A stretch of DNA of 50,732 bases from CAZWKX01 sp964614095 (GTDB lineage: Bacteria > Actinomycetota > Acidimicrobiia > Spongiisociales > UBA11373), in contig CAZTJO010000014.1 in NCBI GenBank assembly GCA_964614095.1, positions 1-50,732 on the forward strand, given 5' to 3'. Below the pieces are notes generated by a model. The model was not told where the DNA came from, made no database searches, and saw nothing but the letters and a program-made list of their open reading frames with translations. A program made the position numbers and the translations under genes. Shown here piece after piece: positions 8,140 through 16,212 of this stretch (the first letter of the stretch is position 1; every line of letters begins with the position of its first letter).

Positions 8140-8976
8140 GTGCCTCTCAACTTCGGCCTGGCCGGCAAGACTTACCCACCAGTCGAGGCCACGGTGACGG
8201 CAGGGCAGATGGATCGCTTCGCCCGGGCCTGCGGCGACCTCAATGAGCGGTACCTCATGGGGCCCGATCAGGTTGCACCGCCTCTGTTTGCAGTTGTTCC
8301 CGGTTTCCCGCTGTTGGCCGCGATCGTGGGCGATCCCGAGCTCGGTGTCGACAACCCGTTCGCCGTGGTGCACGGCGAGCAGGAGATCGTCTACCACCGG
8401 CTGCTGCATTCCGGTGATGAGATTGTTCTGGAGCCCTCACTCGAGAGCATCGAGGACAAGGGCCGCAACGCGGTCTTCAAGGGGAAGATGGCGGTGTCGA
8501 CGAAGGACGGCGAGGCCGTGGTCGACCTGTACACCACCGTCGTGGTGCGCGGCGGCGGCAGTGGGGCAGAGCGCCCGGCATCGGTGAAGTCGACACCGCC
8601 GACGCGAGGGCAGATCGTGAGCACCTTTTCCAAGCGTGTGGACGAGAACATGCCAGCCAGGTATGCCGAGGCCTCCGGGGACATGAACCCGATACACCTC
8701 GACGACATGGTGGCCAAGGCGGTGGGCCTGCCCGGCGTCATCAACCACGGCCTGGGCACGCTAGGCCTGGTCGCTGCCGGCCTCGTCGACATTGTTGCCG
8801 GCGGTGATATCGCTCGACTGCGCCGTTTGGCCGCCCGGTTCACCGATTTGGTCGTGCCTGGGACCGATCTCGAGACCACGGTGTGGGCCTCGGAGGCGGA
8901 CACTTTCATCTTCGAGACTCGGCGGCCCGACGACGTGATTGCCGTGAGCGGGATGCTGGAGGTGAGTTCCGGCTGA
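8140..8976 (+). CDS. Double hot-dog (MaoC-like) dehydratase/hydratase
   Basis: 278 aa. GTG at 8140 has GGAGGG three bases upstream. The N-terminal half is a FAS1-type dehydratase-like hot-dog fold (about 5-135). The C-terminal half (about 155-275) carries the R-hydratase signature YAEASGDMNPIHLD with catalytic Asp181 and His186, followed by LPGVINHGL. Such proteins hydrate trans-2-enoyl thioesters to (R)-3-hydroxyacyl thioesters or run the reverse step in fatty-acid elongation; mycobacterial HadA/HadB are the split equivalents. The substrate carrier (CoA or ACP) cannot be read from sequence. The stop codon overlaps the ATG of the next gene (TGATG), showing translational coupling. Confidence 0.85.
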   Translation: MPLNFGLAGKTYPPVEATVTAGQMDRFARACGDLNERYLMGPDQVAPPLFAVVPGFPLLAAIVGDPELGVDNPFAVVHGEQEIVYHRLLHSGDEIVLEPSLESIEDKGRNAVFKGKMAVSTKDGEAVVDLYTTVVVRGGGSGAERPASVKSTPPTRGQIVSTFSKRVDENMPARYAEASGDMNPIHLDDMVAKAVGLPGVINHGLGTLGLVAAGLVDIVAGGDIARLRRLAARFTDLVVPGTDLETTVWASEADTFIFETRRPDDVIAVSGMLEVSSG

Positions 8977-9956
8977 TGGCTCGCCTTCGCCTCTTTGCCA
9001 ATCTCCGCGAGATAGCGGGCACCGGTTCGGTCGAGATTCCCGGAAGAACGGTCGGTGAGGTGCTGGATGTCGCCACGCAGTACTTCGGGCCCGAGTTCGC
9101 CGGGGGCCTGAGCATGGCACAGGTGTGGGTGAACGGGGTGCGGGCGGGGAACGCCACGACGGTGGGCGAAAACGATGAGATCGCGTTGGTCCCACCGGTA
9201 TCGGGGGGCACCTCCCTGGTGCGCTCGCCGATGTGGATGGAGGTGGGCCTCGTGGTCGTACTGGTGGCCGTACTCTTCATCGCCAACAGCATCGACATAC
9301 AGGCGCTTGCCGTCACCACGGTCGTCGCCGGCTGCGTCTGGGTTTATGACGTGACTGATGTCGCCGGTCGCCGGGGGCTGTTTGTTGGAGCGATCCCTTT
9401 GATGTTCACCATCTGTGGGTCGGTGGTGGCGAGCTACGCCTTCGGCATTCCCGGCATGGCGGCGGCCACGGTGGGCGGCGGGCTGATCGCATTGGTGTGG
9501 GCCGTTGTCACTCCCCGGTTGCGGCCGCTCGACTCGGTGGCGAGCACGGTGCTGCTGGCCACCGTCACCGCATTCGGCTCAGGGTCGATGATGCTGCTCA
9601 GACTGCGGTCCCAGGAGGAGGTTGCCGCGTTCTTGCTGGTTGCCACAGTGTCCGTGGCCGCATCGTGGATCGCCGGCGCGGCGGACATCAGCACGCTGGA
9701 TCCGTTCACCGTCGGCATCGTTACCGCTCTCGGCGCCGGCGGGGTGGCCGGCGCGCTGTGGTCGGAGGAGCTGTGGCCGATGGTGGTGGCATCGGCCGGG
9801 GCGGCGATTGCTCTCATTGCCGGCCGGAACCTCGGCTCCTTGGCCCGCTCCGGTGGCTTCTACCTGGTTGGGGCTCTGCCGGGAAGTCTCCACTATCTGG
9901 ACGGAGTCATGATGGCAGCCGGCACCTTCTGGGTGATGCTCCGCCTGATGGCCTGA
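8976..9956 (+). CDS. MoaD/ThiS-like ubiquitin-fold domain fused to a polytopic membrane domain
   Basis: 326 aa. Residues 1-78 are a MoaD-like β-grasp domain (MARLRLFANLREIAGTG start, VNG turn, EIALVPPVSGG end), with the Gly-Gly at 77-78 where free MoaD proteins end. The chain continues through a short linker into about seven or eight membrane helices (about 88-326). The last segment (GALPGSLHYLDGVMMA) loosely recalls the C-terminal tail of CdsA-type cytidylyltransferases (LPGHGGxxDRxD), but the key residues differ, so this is only a suggestion. With the Gly-Gly internal, thiocarboxylation as in molybdopterin synthesis is not possible unless the protein is cleaved. Coupled to the upstream dehydratase by a one-base overlap. 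Confidence 0.8.
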   Translation: MARLRLFANLREIAGTGSVEIPGRTVGEVLDVATQYFGPEFAGGLSMAQVWVNGVRAGNATTVGENDEIALVPPVSGGTSLVRSPMWMEVGLVVVLVAVLFIANSIDIQALAVTTVVAGCVWVYDVTDVAGRRGLFVGAIPLMFTICGSVVASYAFGIPGMAAATVGGGLIALVWAVVTPRLRPLDSVASTVLLATVTAFGSGSMMLLRLRSQEEVAAFLLVATVSVAASWIAGAADISTLDPFTVGIVTALGAGGVAGALWSEELWPMVVASAGAAIALIAGRNLGSLARSGGFYLVGALPGSLHYLDGVMMAAGTFWVMLRLMA

Positions 9957-10116
9957 TAGCTCCATATTGACCGATCGCCGGGAGGAGACCCTTAGGGCCG
10001 ATCCCGCGCTGGCACCCTGGCTCGGGCCCGCCTCGCCGGTCTAGTCGCTTCACCCCGCTGGAGCGCGTGCCGATATCAGCGCGAAAGGCTGTGGATAAAT
10101 CGGATTTGATCATACG
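9957..10116. other. Intergenic region with a perfect DnaA-box 9-mer
   Basis: 160 bp before the M23 peptidase gene. TGTGGATAA at 10090-10098 is the exact complement of the E. coli DnaA-box consensus. A single copy, so it is more likely a regulatory or chance site than an origin. No terminator hairpin with a T-run is seen. Confidence 0.4.
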
Positions 10117-11277
10117 ATGAATCGCGTGATTCCGGTCTGGAGGCGCGCACGCGCCCCCATCGTGCTTGCCCTCGTCATCGCCCTTTCCGCGGTGGCGGCA
10201 CCGGCGCGCTCGATTGACGAAGACGATGTCGAGCAGGCTCGCCTCGAGGCGGAGCAGGCGCGGCAGCAGGCGCAAGAGGCGGCGGCGGCACGCGCCGCCG
10301 CTCTGGAGAGCCTCGATGCCGCCACGCTTGCCTATGAGCAGATCAACGGCGAATACCAGACCCTCGTATCCGAGATGACCCAGATGCGCAGGCGCCTGGA
10401 TCAGTATGCAGGAGAGGTGGCGAGGATGCGCGAGCAGGCGCGCCACTGGGCCATCGAGGCCTACATGGCGGGTACGACTCGCGGCGACGAGCTGCTCGTC
10501 ATCGACACGGACAGCATGCAGCTGGCGATGTTGACTCGGGCGGTGTTTGCCGAGGCCGCCGCCGAGGACCTGGCTGCACTCGAGGACCTCAAGGCCATCA
10601 CTGCCCAGATGGAAATACTCGAGGAGCAGCTGGATGTGGACACCGAACAGGCCAGCGCTCTGCGTATCGAGGCGGAGGCTGTGGCGAGTCGTATGTACGA
10701 GCTGCTGGGCCAAGCCGAATCGAGCTACTCCACGGCGCAAGGGACCCTGGTCCAGGCCGAGGCGACCTTGGTGGAGACCGAACGTCTTGCCGAGGAGGAG
10801 CGGCTTCGACAGGAGGCTATTCGTATGGCGCTGCTCGGTCCGGCGGCAGGCGTGCCTGCGAACGTGACTCCAGGATTCATCTGTCCCGTCGTCGGCGTGT
10901 CGGCGTTCACCGATACTTGGGGAGCGCCTCGTTCTTACGGTCGGGGGCATATCGGCACCGACCTGATGGCTCCCCAGGGAACACCACTGGTGGCCGTTGC
11001 CGACGGCATCGCCATAAGCAGGCTCACGGTGCTGGGCGGGAACACTGTCAGGCTCTACGCCGATTACGGGGTCTACTACGTGTACGCCCATCTCGTTTCC
11101 TACCCGGCGGGTTTTGTCGACGGGCAGTGGGTGCCGAAGGGAACGGTTATCGGCTACATGGGTGATACCGGGAACGCGGCTCCCGGCGCCTACCACCTCC
11201 ACTTCGAGATCCATCCGGACGGCGTCGGCGCGGTGAACCCGTATCCCACCGTGGCGCGTGCCTGTCCACGTTCCTGA
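10117..11277 (+). CDS. M23 (LytM) metallopeptidase with N-terminal coiled coil, EnvC/NlpD-like
   Basis: 386 aa. Signal peptide (hydrophobic core about 12-29), then a long Ala/Glu/Gln/Arg-rich coiled coil (about 34-235) with a break near 120-145, then a LytM domain (about 255-380). Zinc ligands are intact: His278 and Asp282 in GHIGTD and His362 in HLHFE, with the second catalytic His at 325 or 360. It should be an active Gly/DD-endopeptidase acting on peptidoglycan, or an amidase activator as in EnvC-type proteins. The coiled coil plus LytM layout is like actinobacterial RipC-partner and cell-separation proteins. Start ATG at 10117 gives a clean signal peptide. Confidence 0.88.
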   Translation: MNRVIPVWRRARAPIVLALVIALSAVAAPARSIDEDDVEQARLEAEQARQQAQEAAAARAAALESLDAATLAYEQINGEYQTLVSEMTQMRRRLDQYAGEVARMREQARHWAIEAYMAGTTRGDELLVIDTDSMQLAMLTRAVFAEAAAEDLAALEDLKAITAQMEILEEQLDVDTEQASALRIEAEAVASRMYELLGQAESSYSTAQGTLVQAEATLVETERLAEEERLRQEAIRMALLGPAAGVPANVTPGFICPVVGVSAFTDTWGAPRSYGRGHIGTDLMAPQGTPLVAVADGIAISRLTVLGGNTVRLYADYGVYYVYAHLVSYPAGFVDGQWVPKGTVIGYMGDTGNAAPGAYHLHFEIHPDGVGAVNPYPTVARACPRS

Positions 11278-11299
11278 TCAAAACCGGGCTCGGATGGGA

Positions 11300-11322
11300 T
11301 AGGCTGACGCCGATTCAGGGGA
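11300..11322 (+). promoter_or_regulatory. Candidate -10 (TAGGCT) and SD (AGGGGA) of the RsiG-like gene
   Basis: TAGGCT at 11300-11305, then AGGGGA at 11317-11322, 6 nt before the TTG at 11329. The SD supports the TTG start. Confidence 0.4.
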
Positions 11323-11328
11323 TAGATC

Positions 11329-11868
11329 TTGACCAAAAAGTATCGCCGTCGTATCGACACCATCCAGTCACCGGATTTCGTCGGGAATCTGCATCTTGTG
11401 GACACCGATGAGTTGAGGCGTCGCCGTACCTTGTGCGGCGATCTCGACACCGAGCTGTCCTTCTACCGTCGGCTGCTGCACGGGCGGATGGATTTGCTCG
11501 CCTTTGAGATGCGCCGCCGTTCCGGCGAGGAGGAGCGCAGCCTGCTCGAGGCTCTGCCTGAGATCCTTGCCGCGGGGGCCAGCAGTGGGCCCGGCTTGGG
11601 CTTGCGGCAGCTCGACTTCGACATGCCCGACATCCCGGAGCGGGGTCAGCGGGCCGTCGACCATGTGCTCGCAGATGACTTCCTGGCCCGATTGCCCGAG
11701 ATGGCCGATGCGGAGCTTCTCGAGATGCAGCAGCGTCTCGCCGAGGTGGAGGTGGAGGTCTCGCGGCAGCGCCGGGCCGTGTACGAAGCGTACGACCGGG
11801 TGCTCGAGGAGCTCACCAGTCGCTACCGCGGCGGCCTCACCGGGGACGACGGCGAGACCGAAGACTGA
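11329..11868 (+). CDS. RsiG-like protein (c-di-GMP-responsive anti-sigma family)
   Basis: 179 aa, TTG start at 11329 with AGGGGA 6 nt upstream. RsiG of Streptomyces is an antiparallel coiled coil that binds c-di-GMP through two copies of E(X)3S(X)2R(X)3Q(X)3D and sequesters sigma factor WhiG. Here the first helix has D40-S44-R47-H51-D55 (inside RRRRTLCGDLDTELSFYRRL and on) and the C-terminal helix has E141-S145-R148-Y152-D156, with exactly the expected spacing. Glu is replaced by Asp in copy 1, and Gln by His and Tyr. The text YRRLLHGRMDLL is typical of the family. No sigma factor gene is adjacent. The stop overlaps the ATG of the asparaginase gene, so the four downstream genes may share its transcript. 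Confidence 0.75.
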   Translation: MTKKYRRRIDTIQSPDFVGNLHLVDTDELRRRRTLCGDLDTELSFYRRLLHGRMDLLAFEMRRRSGEEERSLLEALPEILAAGASSGPGLGLRQLDFDMPDIPERGQRAVDHVLADDFLARLPEMADAELLEMQQRLAEVEVEVSRQRRAVYEAYDRVLEELTSRYRGGLTGDDGETED

Positions 11869-12812
11869 TGATCGCCGGATTGGTCCGGTCCGGGATCGTC
11901 GAGTCCCGGCATCCGGTCAGTGTTGCCGTTGTCGATTCCTCCGGCCGCCTCATTGCCCTCTCAGGCGAGAGATACATGGACCGGGCCTTCTTCATGCGTT
12001 CGGCAGCAAAACCTTTCCAGGCGGCGGTGAGCCAGCGCAGCGGCGCCGCGCTCATTCCCGAGCAGATGGCGGTGGCGGCCGGCAGCCACACAGCACAGCC
12101 GGTTCACCTTGCCTTCGTTCGGAGCATGCTCGTCGAGGTAGGGCTGGACGAACAAGATCTCCTGTGTCCCCCGGCATGGCCGGCATCATCGGAGTCGCTG
12201 GCGAGGGTGGCCGCCGCCGGCGCCGCCGCGCCGCTGCCGGTGTTCCACAATTGCTCGGGCAAACATGCCGGGATGCTGCGGGCCTGTGCCTCCCAGGATT
12301 GGCCGCTTCTCTACACCGGCCCGGAACATCCTCTGCAGCTGGCGGTGGCCGAGCACATGGACGATGTGACCGATGGAGGTGTGACCTCGATCGGTGTCGA
12401 CGGATGCGGTGTTCCGACGTTTGCCGTGACCGTGAGAAGCATGGCTCTCGCCTTTGCCCGCCTCGTCATCGACGATGATCTGGCCCCGGTGGCAAGCGCC
12501 ATGTCGCGATTTGCCGCCCTCACCGCCGATGGCGATAGGGCCGAGACGAAGCTGGCTCTGTGGAGCCACAGCGTGGTGAAGGGAGGTGCCGAGGGCTGCC
12601 TTGGGATGGGGTGGTTCGGAGGGTTGGGTATAGCCGCAAAATCGTGGACCGGCGTGTTTGCCCCGGCCGCCATGGCCGTCGTCGAGACGATGCGCCGCCT
12701 GGGTTTACTCCCGGATCATCCGTACGCCATGCTCGCCGAGGTGGGCCGCCCTTTGGTTCTTGGTGGTGGAAAGCCTGTGGGCCACATGATGCTCCTCGGG
12801 GAAGGCGCCTGA
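11868..12812 (+). CDS. L-asparaginase II family protein (Rhizobium etli AsnA type)
   Basis: 314 aa, the full family length. The N-terminal RSAAKPFQA (44-52) supplies the Ser45-x-x-Lys48 pair equivalent to the SxxK nucleophile of R. etli asparaginase. HNCSGKHAGML (about 126-136) and GVDGCGVPTFA (about 176-186) are further signatures of this class, which is unrelated to the E. coli AnsA/AnsB fold. It hydrolyses asparagine to aspartate and ammonia, probably in the cytoplasm since no signal peptide is present. The ATG overlaps the previous stop (TGATG), and its own stop overlaps the next ATG, so all three are coupled. Confidence 0.88.
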   Translation: MIAGLVRSGIVESRHPVSVAVVDSSGRLIALSGERYMDRAFFMRSAAKPFQAAVSQRSGAALIPEQMAVAAGSHTAQPVHLAFVRSMLVEVGLDEQDLLCPPAWPASSESLARVAAAGAAAPLPVFHNCSGKHAGMLRACASQDWPLLYTGPEHPLQLAVAEHMDDVTDGGVTSIGVDGCGVPTFAVTVRSMALAFARLVIDDDLAPVASAMSRFAALTADGDRAETKLALWSHSVVKGGAEGCLGMGWFGGLGIAAKSWTGVFAPAAMAVVETMRRLGLLPDHPYAMLAEVGRPLVLGGGKPVGHMMLLGEGA

Positions 12813-13717
12813 TGCGTGTTCACCGCGATTGGGGCACCGACGGCTTCAAACTGGAACCGATTGCCCCGCTGGTGGGCCCGTTTGTGGGGCGGGCGTTTCT
12901 CGAGACTTGGTGGCGGCATCGTGGTGAGGGCGAGCCGATCTTGGCCGAGACGGACGGCGCGCTGCTCGCCGCGCACCGGGGACTTGGTGGTGTGAGGCTA
13001 ATGGGAGAGGCCGACCTAATCGATTACCACAGCCCACTCGGCGCCGGCGTTGCTGGGCTGCTGGTCGATCTTGTTGCCTTTCTTCCGAAGGGAACACCGC
13101 TGTCTTTCGATTCTCTCCCCGGCGAGGCGGCCCAGGTGGTTAGCCAGGGTCTCGAGCAGGCGGGAGTCGCCGCTTCGGTGACTCCACACGAGGTGGCGGC
13201 CGTTCTCGATCTGTCGGCGTCGTACGACGAGTACCTCGCCTCACTTGACAAGAAAGAGCGGCACGAGATACGCCGCAAGGGGCGCCGCTTCGAAAGCGTC
13301 CGGGGAGCGCCTCATTTGATCGACGACACCTCTTTGTCGGGCTTGGCCGTCTTTGTCGCCATGCACCGCACGGCCCCGGGTGAAAAGGGCCGGTTCATGA
13401 CCGGGGAGATGGAGGCGTTTTTTGCTGATCTTCTCCTGGTGCCGGGGGCCAGGCTCGACTTTCTCGTCGACGGCGAGGGAGCCGCGGTGGCGGCAGGTTT
13501 CGGCTTTCAGGACGAGCGGGCCTACTACCTGTACAACTCGGCCTTTGACCCGGGCGCCGGAGAAGCATCTCCCGGAGCGGTGCTGCTCGACCGACTGATA
13601 CGACGAGCGATCGGCGAACGCCTTTCTCGGTTCGACCTGCTGAAGGGAGATGAGGCGTACAAGTTTCGGATCGGGGCGCAGCGCCGGCGTTTGTACCTGG
13701 TGGAGGCGTCGACGTGA
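12812..13717 (+). CDS. CelD/BcsL-type GNAT acyltransferase
   Basis: 301 aa. Two-domain GNAT-like protein of the CelD/FemX type: the conserved region begins around SYDEYLASLDKKERHEIRRK (about 137-156), followed by the acetyltransferase fold with AYYLYNSAFDP (about 230) and the closing DLLKGDEAYKFRIGA (about 275-289). Members transfer acyl groups to sugars, peptides or cell-envelope precursors; the substrate here is unknown. ATG at 12812 overlaps the asparaginase stop, and its last codons overlap the mshA-like start by 4 nt. Adjacency to MshA raises a possible link to thiol or cell-wall sugar acylation, but it does not look like MshD. Confidence 0.8.
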   Translation: MRVHRDWGTDGFKLEPIAPLVGPFVGRAFLETWWRHRGEGEPILAETDGALLAAHRGLGGVRLMGEADLIDYHSPLGAGVAGLLVDLVAFLPKGTPLSFDSLPGEAAQVVSQGLEQAGVAASVTPHEVAAVLDLSASYDEYLASLDKKERHEIRRKGRRFESVRGAPHLIDDTSLSGLAVFVAMHRTAPGEKGRFMTGEMEAFFADLLLVPGARLDFLVDGEGAAVAAGFGFQDERAYYLYNSAFDPGAGEASPGAVLLDRLIRRAIGERLSRFDLLKGDEAYKFRIGAQRRRLYLVEAST

Positions 13718-14934
13718 TCCGCCGAGTTGCCTTCCTGAGCATCCACACCTCACCGCTGGCGATTCCCGGATCCGGTAATGCCGGGGGCATGAACGTCTAT
13801 GTGAGGGAGCTGGCCACCGAGATGCAGCGACGCGGCGTTGCCGTCGATGTATTCACCAGGCGCAGCGATCTCGATGTTGCGGACGTTGTGGAGACCGATG
13901 CCGGGTATCGCGTGGTTCACATCGATGTGGGGCCAGCGGAGTTACTCCCCGTGGCCAGACTTGTCGATGTGGTCGGAGAGTTTGCCGAGGGTGTTGTCGC
14001 CACGCAGGCCCGCAGTGGCGTCAAGTACGACCTGGTGCACAGCCACTACTGGCTATCGGGCTGGGCCGGTGTGCTCATAGGCGAGGTGCTGGGGATCCCT
14101 CTGGCCATCTCCTTCCACACTCTGGGCCGGGTCAAGGATGCCGCCAGACGTGAGGACGAAGCTCCAACGAGCCTGCTGCGTATCGCTGCCGAGACCGAGG
14201 TGATCGCCCGCGCCGGGTGTGTGATCGCATCGACCCCGGCCGAGGCGGAGGAGCTGATCGAGCACTACTCGGCTAATCCGGAGCGCCTCTGTGTGTCGCC
14301 GCCCGGGGTGGATCACACCATCTTCACTCCCGGTTCACAGATCGAGGCTCGGGCCCGGCTGGGTCTGGCAGGGGGGCCGTTGGTCCTGTACGTGGGCCGG
14401 ATTCAGCCGCTCAAGGGCATCGATGTGGTGATGGCGGCATTTGCCGACGTAGCGGCGGCGGTGGCCGATGCCCGTCTGCTGATTGTGGGAGGTCCCAGCG
14501 GTGAGCAGGGAGATGCCGAGGTCGCCCGGCTGGCCGCGATGGCATCAGAGTTCGGTGTGGCGGAGCGTGTCGAGGTTCACGATCCGATACCTCATCCCGA
14601 GCTGGCCTCGGCCTACCGCAGCGCCGATGTCCTGCTCGTGCCGTCGCGGAGCGAATCATTCGGCCTTGTGGCCGTGGAGGCGCAGGCGTGCGCGCTGCCC
14701 GTGGTGGCGGCAGAGGTGGGTGGTCTGGCTCACACCGTGGTGGACGGTGAATCAGGATTCCTGATCCAGGGATGGAATCCGGCCGGTTATGCCGAGGCCG
14801 TGCGGCGCATCCTCCAGGACTCCCAGCTGGCGGCTCAGCTCTCGCAAGGAGCGCTGGCCCACGCTGAGACCTTCTCTTGGTCGGCTGCGGCGAAACGATT
14901 CCTCGAGCTCTACGAGGGCATCACCGAGGACTAG
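13714..14934 (+). CDS. mshA: GT4 glycosyltransferase, MshA-like (D-inositol-3-phosphate glycosyltransferase)
   Basis: 406 aa. GT-B fold. The N-terminal signature IHTSPLAIPGSGNAGGMNVY (10-29) is nearly that of mycobacterial and corynebacterial MshA, which joins UDP-GlcNAc to 1-L-myo-inositol-1-phosphate as the first step of mycothiol synthesis. The C-terminal half has YVGRIQPLKGID and the EX7E region SESFGLVAVEAQACALPVVA. GTG at 13714 overlaps the previous gene's stop (GTGA), supporting this start. No other msh genes are in the window. A related glycolipid glycosyltransferase is possible, but the GGMNVY loop favours MshA. Confidence 0.82.
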   Translation: MIRRVAFLSIHTSPLAIPGSGNAGGMNVYVRELATEMQRRGVAVDVFTRRSDLDVADVVETDAGYRVVHIDVGPAELLPVARLVDVVGEFAEGVVATQARSGVKYDLVHSHYWLSGWAGVLIGEVLGIPLAISFHTLGRVKDAARREDEAPTSLLRIAAETEVIARAGCVIASTPAEAEELIEHYSANPERLCVSPPGVDHTIFTPGSQIEARARLGLAGGPLVLYVGRIQPLKGIDVVMAAFADVAAAVADARLLIVGGPSGEQGDAEVARLAAMASEFGVAERVEVHDPIPHPELASAYRSADVLLVPSRSESFGLVAVEAQACALPVVAAEVGGLAHTVVDGESGFLIQGWNPAGYAEAVRRILQDSQLAAQLSQGALAHAETFSWSAAAKRFLELYEGITED

Positions 14935-14942
14935 CGCTTGTG

Positions 14943-15515
14943 CTAGGCGCCGCGGCGCCGGGCGTGGAGTCGTCGTGCCAGGCTGCGCCCGGCGCGCAGT
15001 GAAGCCCAGGCGACGATGCCTCCGGCAAGGCCGAACACGATGTGGTTGCGGAGCCCGGCCAGGAAGCCATAGATCTCGATGTCCCTGAGCATTCCCGAGA
15101 GCCAGGCTGCCAGGAGCACGTAGCCGTACTTGACGGTGTGCACGACCACGCCGCTGGCTGTGGCGCCGTAGAGTCGGTGAACCGGCAGTGTCTGTCGAGT
15201 CCCCTCGAGTGTGGCCGCCGCCAAGGTGAACAGGGCAACGTTGTAGCCCATGGAGTGGCTGATGCCGAGGGGGACTCCCCATACGCCCATGGAAACTCCG
15301 GCAAGGAGGGTCATGCCGCGGCGGGGATTGACCACCGATCCGATGAGCAAGGTGGCGATCCATCCCACGCCGGAATGGCCGGGAAGGCCGATGTGGAATC
15401 CCAGGTAGCGCTTGGCGACGGCGGCGGCGAATCCGATGATCAGGGCGAGCCCAACGTCGAGGAGCAGCCTTCGCTGTCTGGAGATATCAGTCTTTGGGTA
15501 GAGGGACGTCTGCAT
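14943..15515 (-). CDS. Polytopic membrane protein, ECF S-component-like
   Basis: 190 aa with about five to six hydrophobic segments, a basic Arg-rich C-terminus, and the conserved-looking patterns HIGLPGHSGVGW, NPRRGM and GISHSMGYNV. Size, topology and glycine-rich helices are similar to substrate-binding S components of ECF vitamin or metal importers, but no diagnostic motif is recognised. The ATG at 15515 lies inside the end of the TiaS-like gene (29-nt overlap), so it is the last gene of a three-gene leftward unit. No ECF ATPase or T component is nearby. Confidence 0.6.
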   Translation of the reverse strand: MQTSLYPKTDISRQRRLLLDVGLALIIGFAAAVAKRYLGFHIGLPGHSGVGWIATLLIGSVVNPRRGMTLLAGVSMGVWGVPLGISHSMGYNVALFTLAAATLEGTRQTLPVHRLYGATASGVVVHTVKYGYVLLAAWLSGMLRDIEIYGFLAGLRNHIVFGLAGGIVAWASLRAGRSLARRLHARRRGA

Positions 15516-16212
15516 TCACCCAAAGCCTTTCTTGTTCGTCTCTCTTCACGAAGAGCACCGGGTGGCCTTTGATCAGGCGAGGCCGTACCCAATCACCGGT
15601 CTCGAGGATAGCGGTGGCTGCGACTGGGCCTCCGTCGGCCTCGTTGAGCACGGCGGCGATGGGAGTCGACTCCAGCACGTGGCGTGCCTCGACCTTCCCG
15701 GTCAGATCCCTGATGCCGCGCAGGCCGATGAAGCGGCCGTCGTTGCCGTCGGCACGCAGCACTGCAGCGCACAGCGCTCCGACGACTCCCGTTCCCGCTC
15801 CGGCAATGGCGACAAGATGAATCCCCGCGGCGGCGGCAAGGCGCTCCGCTTCGGAGCGCTCTACGGGGCCGGTTTGGGCGCGGCGGGCAAACTCGAGTAC
15901 GGGCCGCGGCGGCGGCCCGGCGAGGAGAGCAAGCCCGGGGTCGGCACCCGGGGCGGAGCACTCGCGCAAGAACGCGGTGGCCAGCTCCTCGAGGCCGGCG
16001 GCAACGCCAGAGTCGAGAGCGATCGCTGCGGCCGAGTTGTGCCGTGTGGCCTCGGTGCTGGGTCCGGTGAACAGCTGGTGGCGGGTGACTCCCAGCGAGC
16101 AGCCCCGGCCCGCGGCTTCGATCGTGTCGGCAAGCAGCCGGGTGGTGTAGCCGGTGCCCTTACTTGCCGGGGTGTCGGTGTCGTCAATGCCGAGGAAGAT
16201 CGGACTACTCAA
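15487..16212 (-). CDS. TiaS-like IDDTD-domain protein
   Basis: 241 aa. Begins with FLGIDDTDTPASKGTGYTTR (6-25), matching the N-terminal GIDDTDS element of archaeal tRNA-Ile2 agmatinylcytidine synthetase (TiaS), followed by GVTRHQLFTGPSTEATRHNS (41-60), like the RHQL...NSA element seen in bacterial relatives. The OB-fold and zinc-ribbon tRNA-binding domains of true TiaS are missing at this length, so it is probably not a tRNA modification enzyme; a nucleotide-using or metal-linked role is possible. ATG at 16212 overlaps the end of the upstream lipoprotein gene by 8 nt. Confidence 0.65.
   Translation of the reverse strand: MSSPIFLGIDDTDTPASKGTGYTTRLLADTIEAAGRGCSLGVTRHQLFTGPSTEATRHNSAAAIALDSGVAAGLEELATAFLRECSAPGADPGLALLAGPPPRPVLEFARRAQTGPVERSEAERLAAAAGIHLVAIAGAGTGVVGALCAAVLRADGNDGRFIGLRGIRDLTGKVEARHVLESTPIAAVLNEADGGPVAATAILETGDWVRPRLIKGHPVLFVKRDEQERLWVNADVPLPKD

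Noticed and set aside
8140..9956. Molybdenum cofactor operon because of the MoaD-like domain
   Set aside because: No MoaE, MoeB or other Moco genes nearby and the Gly-Gly is internal, so standard molybdopterin synthesis is unlikely.
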